Assembly (NCBI RefSeq): GCF_014650715.1
Contig: NZ_BMVM01000007.1
Span: 124,001-188,000 of the forward strand
Length of the DNA: 64,000 nt
Origin: Streptomyces bluensis
Lineage (GTDB): Bacteria; Actinomycetota; Actinomycetes; Streptomycetales; Streptomycetaceae
Direction: 5' to 3'
Below are positions 1 to 7,664 of this stretch, one piece after another (position 1 is the first letter of the stretch; each line of letters begins with the position of its first letter). The position numbers and the translations under genes are program-made. Under the pieces are notes generated by a model, which saw nothing but the letters and a program-made list of their open reading frames with translations, was not told the DNA's origin and ran no database searches.

Positions 1-712
1 GGACGACCGCGGCGAGTTCCTCCGGGGCGAACCCCGCACGCTCGCACGCCTTCCGGGCGACGGCCGGCAGCTGGGTGGTCGCCCAGCGGTAGACGCTCTG
101 CCCCTCCTGCGCGAACCTCGGGGGCGTTCCCTCGATGCGTACCGCGTGCCCCATCTCCGGCACCGAGCCCCAGAACACCGGTCCGATGCCGGGCTCGCCC
201 TCGACGCCCTCGACGACGGCCGCGCCCGCTCCGTCACCCACGAGCACGCAGGTCGTACGGTCGGTCCAGTCCGTGACGTCGGACATCTTGTCGGCGCCGA
301 TGACCAGGGCGCGGCTCGCCGCGCCCGCGCGCACGGCGTGGTCGGCGGTGGCGAGCGCGTGGGTGAAGCCGGCGCAGACGACGTTGACGTCCAGGGCCGC
401 CGGGGAGGGGATGCCCAGGCGGGCGGCGACCCGGGCGGCGGTGTTCGGGGAGCGGTCGACGGCCGTGGAGGTGGCGACCACGACGAGGTCGACGGCACCC
501 GGGGCGAGGCCCGCGGCGGCGAGCGCCTTGGCGCCGGCGTGCGAGGCCAGCTCGTCGACGGGCTCGTCGGGCCCGGCGATGTGACGCGTACGGATGCCCA
601 CCCGGGACTTGATCCACTCGTCACTGGTGTCGACCATGCCCGCCAGGTCCTCGTTGGTGAGCACCTTGGCGGGCTGGTAGTGGCCGACGGCGGCGATGCG
701 AGTGCCGTTCAT
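1..712 (-). CDS. Ketoacyl-ACP synthase III (FabH-like), 3' end outside window
   Basis: The frame is open from an ATG at 712 to the window edge, giving 237 residues of the N-terminal part. A GAGGGG ribosome site lies about 10 bases upstream. The thiolase-fold start, the stretch TSDEWIKSRVGIRTRHIA and the nucleophile motif DVNVVCAGF (Cys113) are those of KAS III enzymes, which condense an acyl-CoA starter with malonyl-ACP. The catalytic His and Asn would lie beyond the left edge and cannot be checked. Whether it starts ordinary fatty acids or a special acyl chain cannot be told. It is transcribed in the same direction as the OFA transporter pair upstream (907-2347), with a 194-base gap holding a candidate operator. 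Family assignment is firm; exact substrate unknown. Confidence 0.9.
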   Translation of the reverse strand, partial: MNGTRIAAVGHYQPAKVLTNEDLAGMVDTSDEWIKSRVGIRTRHIAGPDEPVDELASHAGAKALAAAGLAPGAVDLVVVATSTAVDRSPNTAARVAARLGIPSPAALDVNVVCAGFTHALATADHAVRAGAASRALVIGADKMSDVTDWTDRTTCVLVGDGAGAAVVEGVEGEPGIGPVFWGSVPEMGHAVRIEGTPPRFAQEGQSVYRWATTQLPAVARKACERAGFAPEELAAVV

Positions 713-843
713 GGGTGGATCCCCCTCGTAGCCTCGGGTAGCGGGATTCACCAGTCTGATCACTGACTCACGGGTAAGTGTGCACGTACAGACACAGGAA
801 AGGGGCGGCAGGGTTGTGGGCTTCTGTCATTCCCCAGGACGCC

Positions 844-865
844 CGAACAATCGTCCAATCGTTCG
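844..865. promoter_or_regulatory. Candidate LacI-type operator upstream of the KAS III gene
   Basis: The outer pentamers CGAAC and GTTCG form an inverted repeat, and the inside carries AATCG twice, including CCAATCGTT. The same CCAATCGTT core is found at 3878-3886, upstream of the asparaginase gene. It lies about 130 bases upstream of the KAS III start. Function is inferred from similarity to the other sites only. Confidence 0.35.
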
Positions 866-906
866 CGGGCCAGCGGTGCCCGCCCCCTGTGACCGGCGAC
901 GGCGGC

Positions 907-1044
907 TCACCCCGTGAACAGCTGCGTCGCCTTCCGTACGAGTTCGTACAGTCCGTAGCCGAGCGGCAGCCCGACCCACAGCCAGGAGACGGCGATCAGG
1001 GCACGCCGGTCAGGCGGATTCGGGCTGCTGTCGCTGGACGGCAT
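907..1044 (-). CDS. MFS transporter small subunit (45-aa membrane peptide)
   Basis: This is a 45-residue ORF starting at an ATG at 1044, with an AGGGAGG ribosome site 9 bases upstream. It overlaps the 3' end of the OFA-family transporter by 35 bases in another frame. The peptide has a polar, proline-rich N-terminus (SSPNPPDRRAL), one transmembrane helix (IAVSWLWVGLPLGYGLYEL) and a short basic tail. A short peptide with this architecture encoded directly after an oxalate/formate-type MFS gene is a recurring arrangement in actinobacteria and is annotated as MFS transporter small subunit. The gene arrangement suggests that the two proteins are translated together and form a complex. The biochemical role of the small protein is not known. 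Confidence 0.8.
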   Translation of the reverse strand: MPSSDSSPNPPDRRALIAVSWLWVGLPLGYGLYELVRKATQLFTG

Positions 1045-2347
1045 CGGCGGTGGCCTCCCTCGGTGCGGGGACGTGATGGCGGGCATGGACGGGGCGGACC
1101 AGCTCGTTGGCGACGAAACCGACGACGAGCAAGCCGATCATGATGAAGAAGGACAGGTCGTAGAGCGACGAGCCGTGTTTGCCCGCCGCCTCCTGCCGGT
1201 CGGCGATCCAGTTCACGATCAGCGGCCCGAGGACGCCGGCCGTGGACCAGGCGGTGAGCAGCCGGCCGTGGATCGCGCCGACCTGGTAGGTGCCGAACAG
1301 GTCCTTCAGATACGCCGGGACGGTGGCGAAGCCGCCGCCGTAGAACGACAGGATGACCAGCGCGCAGACGATGAACAGCGGCTTGGAGGAGTCCCCGAAC
1401 AGGGCGATCAGCAGGTACATCAGCGCGCCCACGCCCAGGTAGACGCGGTAGATGTTCTTGCGTCCGATCAGGTCGGACGTGGACGACCAGCAGATACGGC
1501 CCGCCATGTTGGCCGCCGACAGCAGCGCGACGAATCCCGCGGCCGCGGTGACGGACACCGGTGTCGGGGAGTCGGCGAAGAAGTCAGTGATCATCGGGGC
1601 GGCCTTCTCCAGGATGCCGATGCCCGCGGTCACGTTCATGCAGAGCACGATCCACAGACACCAGAACTGCGGGGTGCGCAGCGCGCTGCGCGCCGAGACC
1701 TGCACCCCGTCGAGGACACCCGGCCCGGTGTCGACCGGCTTCTCGCTCCTCGGCACGCGCACCAGCAGCACACCGAGCGACATGAAGACCGCGTACGCCA
1801 GTCCGTGGACGAGGAAGGCGAGGGCGATCCCGGAGGAGTCGGCGCCGAAGGACTCCAGCATCTGGGTGGACCAGGGCGAGGCGATGAGGGCGCCGCCGCC
1901 GAAGCCCATGATGGCGATGCCGGTGGCCATGCCGGGCCGGTCGGGGAACCATTTGATCAGCGTCGAGACGGGCGAGATGTAGCCGATGCCGAGTCCGATA
2001 CCACCGATGAAGCCGTAGCCGAACACGATCAGCCAGTACTGCTCGACGGCGGCACCGAGGGCCGAGATCAGGAAGCCGGAGGAGAAGCAGACGAGGGCCA
2101 CGGTCATCGCCCAGCGCGGCCCGTTGCGCTCCACGAGCGTGCCGCCGAACGCGGCGGACAGGCCGAGCATGACGATGCCGAGCTGGAAGGGCAGCGCGCT
2201 CTGCGTTCCGCTGAGACCGAGCGCGGACTCCAGCGGCGGCTTGAACACGCTCCAGGCGTAGGCCTGTCCGATGGAGAGGTGGACCGAGAGGGCGGCCGGA
2301 GGGACGAGCCAGCGGCTCCAGCCGGGTGGTGCTACAGGGGGGCTCAT
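1010..2347 (-). CDS. OFA-family MFS transporter (oxalate/formate antiporter type)
   Basis: A 445-residue, 12-helix permease begins MSPPVAPPGWSRW. The early helix with GQAYAWSVFKPPL, the loop GRICWSSTSDLIGRK and the overall length fit the OFA (oxalate:formate antiporter) branch of the major facilitator superfamily, plasma membrane. I chose the ATG at 2347 because the longer in-frame extension is only the translation of a 21-bp DNA repeat array (a DRSPPP-like repeat). The small membrane partner overlaps its 3' end. The formate dehydrogenase operon 8 kb away makes a carboxylate such as formate or oxalate a reasonable guess, but the substrate cannot be read from sequence. Transcription of this gene passes away from the array at 2416-2541, which may hold operators. 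Confidence 0.85.
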   Translation of the reverse strand: MSPPVAPPGWSRWLVPPAALSVHLSIGQAYAWSVFKPPLESALGLSGTQSALPFQLGIVMLGLSAAFGGTLVERNGPRWAMTVALVCFSSGFLISALGAAVEQYWLIVFGYGFIGGIGLGIGYISPVSTLIKWFPDRPGMATGIAIMGFGGGALIASPWSTQMLESFGADSSGIALAFLVHGLAYAVFMSLGVLLVRVPRSEKPVDTGPGVLDGVQVSARSALRTPQFWCLWIVLCMNVTAGIGILEKAAPMITDFFADSPTPVSVTAAAGFVALLSAANMAGRICWSSTSDLIGRKNIYRVYLGVGALMYLLIALFGDSSKPLFIVCALVILSFYGGGFATVPAYLKDLFGTYQVGAIHGRLLTAWSTAGVLGPLIVNWIADRQEAAGKHGSSLYDLSFFIMIGLLVVGFVANELVRPVHARHHVPAPREATADAVQRQQPESA

Positions 2348-2415
2348 GATCCCGAACGATAGGAACCGGCCAGGGTGTTGGGAAGCATGACGCGTCAACT
2401 TGTCGACCGTATGCG

Positions 2416-2541
2416 GTGAACGGTATGCCGGGCGCGACGAACGGTCGGTGGGGCGGGACGAGCGGTCACCAGGAGGGGGTGAACGGTCGCAAGGAGGGGG
2501 CGAACGATCGCGAAGTGGGGGCGAACGATCGATCACATCAG
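2416..2541. repeat. Six tandem 21-bp repeats upstream of the OFA transporter
   Basis: Consecutive 21-bp units run 2416-2436, 2437-2457, 2458-2478, 2479-2499, 2500-2520 and 2521-2541. Each starts with a core close to GNGAACGRTCG, followed by a variable G-rich half. Two further cores (near 2549 and 2573) follow at other spacing. 21 bp is two helical turns, so each core would face the same side of DNA. The reverse complement of the core (CGATCGTTCG) resembles the LacI-type half-sites at 855-865 and 3878-3889. The array lies between the end of the LacI-type gene and the start of the transporter. Operator function is inferred. Confidence 0.6.
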
Positions 2542-2561
2542 GCCCGTGGCGAACGGTCGCG

Positions 2562-3593
2562 TCAGGACCGTGGCGGCCGGTCGCTGGACGCCCGTACGAC
2601 GAGGGTCGGGGCGAGGCGTTCCGAGGGGGCGGGCTCGCCGGCGAGGAGGCGGGTGAGCAGGTCCAGGCCGCGGCGGCCCATCTCGTGCATGGGCGAGCGG
2701 ATGCTGGTGAGCGGGATGGGCAACTCGGCCGCGAGCGGGGTGTCGTTGAAGCCGACGACCGCGATGTCCTGACCGGGACTCAGACCCCGGTCGCGGAGCG
2801 CGCCCATGGCTCCGATCGCCGCGAAGTCGTTGACGGCGAAGAGTGCGGTCGGCTGTGGGCCGGAGGTGTCCAGGACCCGGTCGGCGGCTTCTCGGCCACC
2901 CCGGGCGTCGAAGGCGGAGTGCACGATCCGGTCGGGGGGAACGGTCACGCCGTCCTCGGCGCAGCGTTCCAGGAAGCCTCGCGTACGGTCGATGCCCGTG
3001 CTCGCGTAGGGCTCGCCGGCGATCACGGCGAAGTCGCGGTGCCCGAGGCCCAGAAGGTGCTCGGCCGCCTGCCGACCGCCCAGCGGGTCGTCGCAGGTCA
3101 CCGAGGTGTGCCCGGCCACGTGCCGGCTGACCAGGACGAACGGCACACCGCGGGCGGCGGTCTCGGCCAGCAGGGCGCCGTCGGCACGGGCGTCGCCGAA
3201 GATCAGACCGTCGACCCGGCGGGCCAGCATCATCTCCGTCTGGGCCCGTTGTGTGTCCGGCTCGTCCTTGGTGTTGGTCACGAAGGTGGACAGCCCCTGG
3301 GCGCGCGCCGCCTCCTGGATCCCCTCGTAGACGGTCGCGAGCACCAGGTCCGACAGCCGGGGCACCAGGACGCCGACCAGATTGCTGCGCTGGGTCCGCA
3401 GGCTCGTGGCGTGCGGGTTGGGCTGGTAGCCGAGCTCGTCGGCGAGTTCCCTGATCCGGGCGATGGTGGCACTGGACGCGGCACGCCGGCCCTCCTCGGG
3501 CTTGGCGTGCAGGGCGCGTGACACCGTCGAGACATGAAGCCCCAGCCGGTCGGCCAACATGCGCAGGGTTACCTGTGGACGCTGCGGGTCCAT
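2562..3593 (-). CDS. LacI-family transcriptional repressor
   Basis: This is a 343-residue regulator. Residues about 8-28 (VTLRMLADRLGLHVSTVSRAL) are the LacI helix-turn-helix. The hinge region (LGYQPNPHATSLRTQRSN) follows, then a periplasmic-binding-protein-like effector domain to the end (VGVLVPRLSD, DGLIFGDAR, AVIAGEPYAS, ALFAVNDFAAIG, AVVGFNDTP). The start is the ATG at 3593, since upstream codons are low-complexity Pro/Gly/Arg. It is divergent from the asparaginase-led operon, with a perfect CG-centred palindrome between them (3865-3876). It is followed on the same strand by the 21-bp array and the OFA transporter. It most likely represses the adjacent catabolic genes and is released by a pathway metabolite; the effector is unknown. 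Confidence 0.93.
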   Translation of the reverse strand: MDPQRPQVTLRMLADRLGLHVSTVSRALHAKPEEGRRAASSATIARIRELADELGYQPNPHATSLRTQRSNLVGVLVPRLSDLVLATVYEGIQEAARAQGLSTFVTNTKDEPDTQRAQTEMMLARRVDGLIFGDARADGALLAETAARGVPFVLVSRHVAGHTSVTCDDPLGGRQAAEHLLGLGHRDFAVIAGEPYASTGIDRTRGFLERCAEDGVTVPPDRIVHSAFDARGGREAADRVLDTSGPQPTALFAVNDFAAIGAMGALRDRGLSPGQDIAVVGFNDTPLAAELPIPLTSIRSPMHEMGRRGLDLLTRLLAGEPAPSERLAPTLVVRASSDRPPRS

Positions 3594-3613
3594 CGCTGCC
3601 CGTGTCCCTCCCG

Positions 3614-3690
3614 TCCTGTGCGGTGCCGCCCTGTGCGGTGCCGTTCCGTGCGGTCCCGTTCCGTCCAGGCCCGTTCCGTCCGGTGCCGGT
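3614..3690. repeat. Low-complexity CCGTTCCGTCC/GTGCGGTGCCG repeats in the LacI leader
   Basis: Short, imperfect 11-bp-like units (CCGTTCCGTCC, GTGCGGTGCCG) follow one another just upstream of the repressor start. They sit in the 320-base divergent gap 3594-3913. Apart from these repeats, the operator pair at 3865-3889 and the asparaginase ribosome site (AGGAGGT, 3901-3907), I see nothing else in that gap. Confidence 0.6.
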
Positions 3691-3864
3691 GGCCGCAAGG
3701 GCCTGACCTGCGGTGACGAGGCTCCGGTGGGTTCCTCCAGCCTGATCCCCCGGACGGCCCGCCGATGGCCGGTGCCCGGTGAGCGCGCCACCGGGTGCGG
3801 ACGGCGTTTTCCGTGATCGTAACAGTGAGGTCATTGACCGGACGCACCCATGCGTGCAAGATAC

Positions 3865-3889
3865 CCAAACGTTTGGCCCAATCGTTTGC
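3865..3889. promoter_or_regulatory. Twin LacI-type operator upstream of the asparaginase operon
   Basis: CCAAACGTTTGG (3865-3876) is a perfect 12-bp palindrome with the central CG typical of LacI-family operators. Immediately next to it, CCAATCGTTTGC (3878-3889) is an imperfect copy with its centre 13 bp away. Both lie 25-49 bases upstream of the GTG start at 3914, where a repressor would block transcription. The divergent LacI-type gene is the obvious candidate regulator. Confidence 0.7.
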
Positions 3890-3913
3890 TCTAGTTGGCC
3901 AGGAGGTCTCCTC

Positions 3914-5152
3914 GTGCGCAGGGTCGTCGTCCTCTCCACCGGCGGAACCATCGCCTCCCGCCCCGACAGCCGTGGTGCCGCGCGTGCCACGGACGGTGCG
4001 GAGGCGCTGCTCGCCGGGCTGCCCGGGCTGCCCGGCCCGGCGGATGTCGCCGTGGAGGGTCGGGACGTCGCGCGGGTCGGCAGTTATCTGCTCACGCCCG
4101 GCGGCATGGCCGGCATCGTCCGCGAAGTGCACCGGGCACTGGACGATCCCGACGTGGCGGGGGTGGTCGTCACCCACGGCACCGACACCCTGGAGGAGAC
4201 CGCGTTCCTCGCCGACCTGGTGCACCGGGACCCGCGTTCGGTGGTGTTCACCGGCGCCCAGCGGCACGCCGCGAACCGGGACACCGACGGTCCGCGCAAC
4301 CTCGCCGACGCGGTCGCGGTCGCCGCGTCACCGCAGATGGCGGGCTGCGGAGTGCTGATCGTCTTCGACGGGCGGATCTTCGCCGCCCGCGGCGCGCGCA
4401 AGTCCCACACGCTCGCGCCGGCGGCGTTCTCCGCCCCGGACTCCGGCCCGCTCGGCCGGGTGACGCAGGGGGTGCCCCGGCTCTCCGCCCGGCCGGTGCG
4501 GCCGCCCGCGCTCGGCCCCTCGGCGCTGGACCTGGAGGCCGCCCGCGTGGACATCGTGGCCTGCTACCCGGGCTCGGACGCCATCGCCATGGACGCGTTC
4601 GCCGCCGCGGGCGCGCGCGGCCTGGTGCTGGAGGCGACCGGCGCGGGCAACGCCAACCACGACGTGTACGCCGCGATCGCCCGGCTGACCCGCGCCGGGA
4701 TCGTGGTGGCACTCTCCAGTCGGGTGCACGCAGGTCCCGTAGCCGCGCTGTACGGCAACGGCGGCGGCGCCGACCTGGTGCGCGCGGGGGCCGTGCCCAC
4801 CGGCACACTCCGCGCCTCCCAGGCACGCATCCTGCTCGCCGCGCTCCTCGCCACGGACACCGATCCGATACGCGCCGCGAGCGAACTGAGCAGGCACGCC
4901 GACTTCCCCGACGCCGGCTTCCGCCAGGGCGACGTCCCCCTCACCGACTCTCCCCGCCCCTCCGACTCTCCCGGCTCCGCCTCCCCCCGCGCTGAATCCC
5001 CCCGCACTGAATCCCTCCGCTCCGACTCCCCCCACTCCGAATCCCCCCGCACCGATCCGTGCGGCCCGGACGCCGCCGCCCCGCGGTCCCCCGGTGCCGG
5101 CTTCCCCGGACGGGCCACCGTGCCCGTCCGCTCCACCGAGAGGAATGAGTGA
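3914..5152 (+). CDS. L-asparaginase-family amidohydrolase with Ser/Pro-rich tail
   Basis: This 412-residue protein begins at a GTG at 3914, six bases after AGGAGGT. The N-terminal domain has the two asparaginase active-site triads: TGGTIAS with Thr12, and VVTHGTDTLEETA with Thr90-Asp91. TGAQRHAANRDTDGPRN and GNGGGADLV also fit the bacterial asparaginase/glutaminase fold. No signal peptide is present, so it acts in the cytoplasm and releases ammonia from an amide such as asparagine. Residues about 343-412 are an extra tail of repeated Ser-Pro-Arg-Thr-Glu units that normal family members (about 320-340 aa) lack. It leads an operon whose next gene overlaps or nearly overlaps its stop. Given that neighbour, a half-amide such as succinamate is an alternative substrate. 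Confidence 0.88.
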   Translation: MRRVVVLSTGGTIASRPDSRGAARATDGAEALLAGLPGLPGPADVAVEGRDVARVGSYLLTPGGMAGIVREVHRALDDPDVAGVVVTHGTDTLEETAFLADLVHRDPRSVVFTGAQRHAANRDTDGPRNLADAVAVAASPQMAGCGVLIVFDGRIFAARGARKSHTLAPAAFSAPDSGPLGRVTQGVPRLSARPVRPPALGPSALDLEAARVDIVACYPGSDAIAMDAFAAAGARGLVLEATGAGNANHDVYAAIARLTRAGIVVALSSRVHAGPVAALYGNGGGADLVRAGAVPTGTLRASQARILLAALLATDTDPIRAASELSRHADFPDAGFRQGDVPLTDSPRPSDSPGSASPRAESPRTESLRSDSPHSESPRTDPCGPDAAAPRSPGAGFPGRATVPVRSTERNE

Positions 5153-5154
5153 TC

Positions 5155-6042
5155 ATGAGCAAGGCAAGCAAGGACATCCGTGTCGCCTTCGGCGTGGACG
5201 TGGACGCCGTGGCCGGCTGGCTCGGCTCCTACGGCGGCGAGGACTCGCCCTGTGACATCTCCCGTGGCCTGTTCGCGGGCGAGGTCGGCATGCCGCGAAT
5301 CCTCCGCCTGTTCGAACGCCGTGGCCTGCGCACCACCTGGTTCATCCCCGGGCACTCCATCGAGACGTTCCCGGACCAGACCCGGATGGTGGTCGACGCC
5401 GGACACGAGATCGGCATCCACGGCTACTCGCACGAGAACCCCATCGCCATGACCCGCGCCCAGGAGAGCGCGGTGCTGGACCGCGGTATCGACCTGGTCG
5501 AGCAGGTCTCGGGCCGCCGCCCCACCGGCTATGTCGCCCCCTGGTGGGAGTTCTCCCCCGTCACCAACGAACTCCTGCTGGAACGCGGCATCAAGTACGA
5601 CCACTCGCTGATGCACAACGACTTCAGCCCCTACTACGTGCGCGTCGGCGACCGCTGGACCAAGATCGACTACTCGCTGCCCGCCGAGCAGTGGATGAAG
5701 CCGCTGGTGCGGGGCGAGGAGACCGGCCTGGTGGAGATCCCGGCCAACTGGTACCTGGACGACCTGCCGCCCATGATGTTCGTCAAGGCCAGCGCCAACA
5801 GCCACGGCTTCGTGAACCCGCGCGACCTCGAACAGATGTGGCGCGACCAGTTCGACTGGGTCTACCGCGAGATGGACTACGGGGTCTTCACGATGACGAT
5901 CCACCCCGATGTCTCCGGGCGCCCGCAGAACCTGCTGATGCTGGAACGTCTCATCGACCACATCGGCGGCCACGAGGGCGTGACCTGGTCCACCTTCGAC
6001 GAGATCGCCGACGACTTCATCGCCCGCACCCCGCGCGGCTGA
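5155..6042 (+). CDS. Polysaccharide deacetylase-family hydrolase (PuuE/imidase-like)
   Basis: This 295-residue protein starts at the ATG at 5155; a GTG at 5149 overlapping the previous stop is an alternative. It has a NodB-type fold: the metal-binding Asp region FGVDVDAVAGW, the HGYSHE metal His pair, GYVAPWWEFSP, and the C-terminal MTIHPDVSGRPQN. There is no signal peptide. Cytoplasmic members of this branch act on small cyclic or ureido compounds (allantoinase PuuE, bacterial cyclic imide hydrolase), while Helicobacter PgdA-type members act on peptidoglycan. Coupled with an asparaginase-type amidase, a cyclic imide to half-amide to dicarboxylate route is a reasonable inference. The fold assignment is firm, the substrate is not. 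Confidence 0.85.
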   Translation: MSKASKDIRVAFGVDVDAVAGWLGSYGGEDSPCDISRGLFAGEVGMPRILRLFERRGLRTTWFIPGHSIETFPDQTRMVVDAGHEIGIHGYSHENPIAMTRAQESAVLDRGIDLVEQVSGRRPTGYVAPWWEFSPVTNELLLERGIKYDHSLMHNDFSPYYVRVGDRWTKIDYSLPAEQWMKPLVRGEETGLVEIPANWYLDDLPPMMFVKASANSHGFVNPRDLEQMWRDQFDWVYREMDYGVFTMTIHPDVSGRPQNLLMLERLIDHIGGHEGVTWSTFDEIADDFIARTPRG

Positions 6043-6320
6043 CGGCCACCGCCGCTCCGTCCCGCCTCTTCCCGGCCGGCTGCCGCCGTCGTCATCACAG
6101 GTGCCGTTGCCGTCGTCGCCATTGCCGTTGCTGTCGGCCCGCTGTCCGTGTGCACGGCGCGACGTGCCCCCGTACGCCGTTCGCGCGGCCCGGACGCCCC
6201 ACTGCCCCTCTCTCCCCTTCCCCGGCACGCACCCGTTCCGGACCCCGGCGGGTCCGCGTGCCCGCTCCCGCTCCCGTTCTCGCCCAGACCCGAACCGCTC
6301 CCGTAGAAGGGTGCTTTCCG

Positions 6321-7664
6321 ATGTCCGCTGCAACCCCCGGCACGGCGGCCGGCACTGTCACCGGCCCCGCCCGCTCCTTCCCCAGAGTCGGTGTCCGCGC
6401 CACCCGCAAGGCCACCGTGATCGCCTTCCTGGCCTGGCTCTTCGCCGTCTACGACTACATCCTCTTCGGCACGCTGCTGCCGGAGATGTCCACCCACTTC
6501 GGCTGGGACTCGGCCACAGCCTCGTTCGTGTCCACCCTCATATCCGTCGGTACGGCGATCGTCGCGCTCGGCGTGGGTCCCCTCGTCGACCGCATCGGGC
6601 GCCGCAAGGGCATGATCCTCACCGTCGCCGGCACCGCCCTCGCCTCCGCGGCGACCGCCGTCACCCCCGGCGCCGGATACCTGGTCGGGGTCCGTGCGCT
6701 CGGCGGCCTCGGACTGTCCGAACAGGCCGTCAACGCCACCTACCTCAACGAGATCTACGCCGTCACCGAGGACGAGAAGATCAAGAAGCGCCGCGGGTTC
6801 GTCTACAGCCTGGTGCAGGGCGGCTGGCCACTTGGCGTGCTCCTCGCCGCCGCCTTCGTCGCCGTCTTCCTTCCGCTGGTCGGCTGGCGCGGCTGTTTCC
6901 TCCTCGCCGTCTTCCCCGCCGCGGTCATCGCCCTGACCCGGCGCGGCCTCAAGGAATCCCCGCAGTTCGAACTGGAACTGAGGCTGCGCACGCTGCGCAA
7001 GGAGGGCCGCACCGACGAGGCAGCCGTCCTCGCCCGCTCCTACGGCGTCGAGGAGCAGCCCAAGGCCCCGCTCGCCGCGATCTTCCGCGGCACCGCGCTG
7101 CGCAACACCCTGGTCCTCGGACTCGCGTGGATCGTCAACTGGTTCGGCATCCAGGTCTTCAGTGTCCTCGGCACCACGGTTCTCACGGAGGGCAAGCACG
7201 TCAGCTTCACCGGGTCCCTGGTGATGCTGATCGTGATCAACGCCGTGGGATACCTCGGCTATGTCTTCCACGGCTGGATCGGCGACCGCGTCGGCCGGCG
7301 CAACGTCATCGGCTTCGGCTGGATCGCCTCCGGGATCTTCTTCACTCTGACCCTCACCGTCGCCCACGGCACCTTCGCGGTCGTCGCCCTCTACTCCCTC
7401 GGCATGTTCTTCCTGGTCGGCCCGTACGCGGCGCTGCTCTTCTACATGGGCGAGTGCTACGACACCGGCTGCCGGGCCACGGGCACCGCCTTCCTCAACG
7501 CCCTCTCGCAGCCCGGTGCCATCGTCGCCGGACTCATCGTGACCGCGCTGCTCGCCTCCGGGACCGGTTGGAACACCGCGGCGCTCCTGGTCGGCGCGAT
7601 CGGCACCTCCCTGTCCGGGCTCGTCATGTTCGCCGCACGCAAGGTGGAGACCCTCCATGGCTGA
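6321..7664 (+). CDS. MFS transporter (metabolite:H+ symporter type)
   Basis: This 447-residue protein starts MSAATPGTAAG at 6321 after a GAAGGG ribosome site; upstream in-frame codons are low-complexity Arg/Pro. Twelve hydrophobic segments are visible. The MFS loop motif VDRIGRRKG lies between helices 2 and 3 and is repeated as GDRVGRRN in the second half. The middle cytoplasmic loop carries ESPQFELELRLRTLRKEG, as in sugar-acid and aromatic-acid:proton symporters. The 278-base gap before it (6043-6320) holds only CCGTTGCCGTCG-like low complexity. It most likely imports the substrate of the surrounding hydrolases and dehydrogenases. The last eight bases overlap the next gene, indicating translational coupling. 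Confidence 0.88.
   Translation: MSAATPGTAAGTVTGPARSFPRVGVRATRKATVIAFLAWLFAVYDYILFGTLLPEMSTHFGWDSATASFVSTLISVGTAIVALGVGPLVDRIGRRKGMILTVAGTALASAATAVTPGAGYLVGVRALGGLGLSEQAVNATYLNEIYAVTEDEKIKKRRGFVYSLVQGGWPLGVLLAAAFVAVFLPLVGWRGCFLLAVFPAAVIALTRRGLKESPQFELELRLRTLRKEGRTDEAAVLARSYGVEEQPKAPLAAIFRGTALRNTLVLGLAWIVNWFGIQVFSVLGTTVLTEGKHVSFTGSLVMLIVINAVGYLGYVFHGWIGDRVGRRNVIGFGWIASGIFFTLTLTVAHGTFAVVALYSLGMFFLVGPYAALLFYMGECYDTGCRATGTAFLNALSQPGAIVAGLIVTALLASGTGWNTAALLVGAIGTSLSGLVMFAARKVETLHG

Noticed and set aside
1073..2362. 429-codon plus-strand frame opposite the OFA transporter
   Set aside because: Extremely Asp/Glu/Arg/Gly-rich translation without hydrophobic core; shadow of the transporter.
2348..2536. 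N-terminal extension of the OFA transporter
   Set aside because: It only translates the 21-bp DNA repeats (DRSPPP-like); family members start near MSPPVAPPGW.
2416..2541. CRISPR-like array
   Set aside because: Units are directly adjacent 21-bp repeats without unique spacers, and no cas genes are present.
4564..6333. 589-codon minus-strand frame opposite the asparaginase and NodB genes
   Set aside because: Composition is His/Val/Gly/Asp-rich with no recognisable domain, while both plus-strand genes are clearly real.
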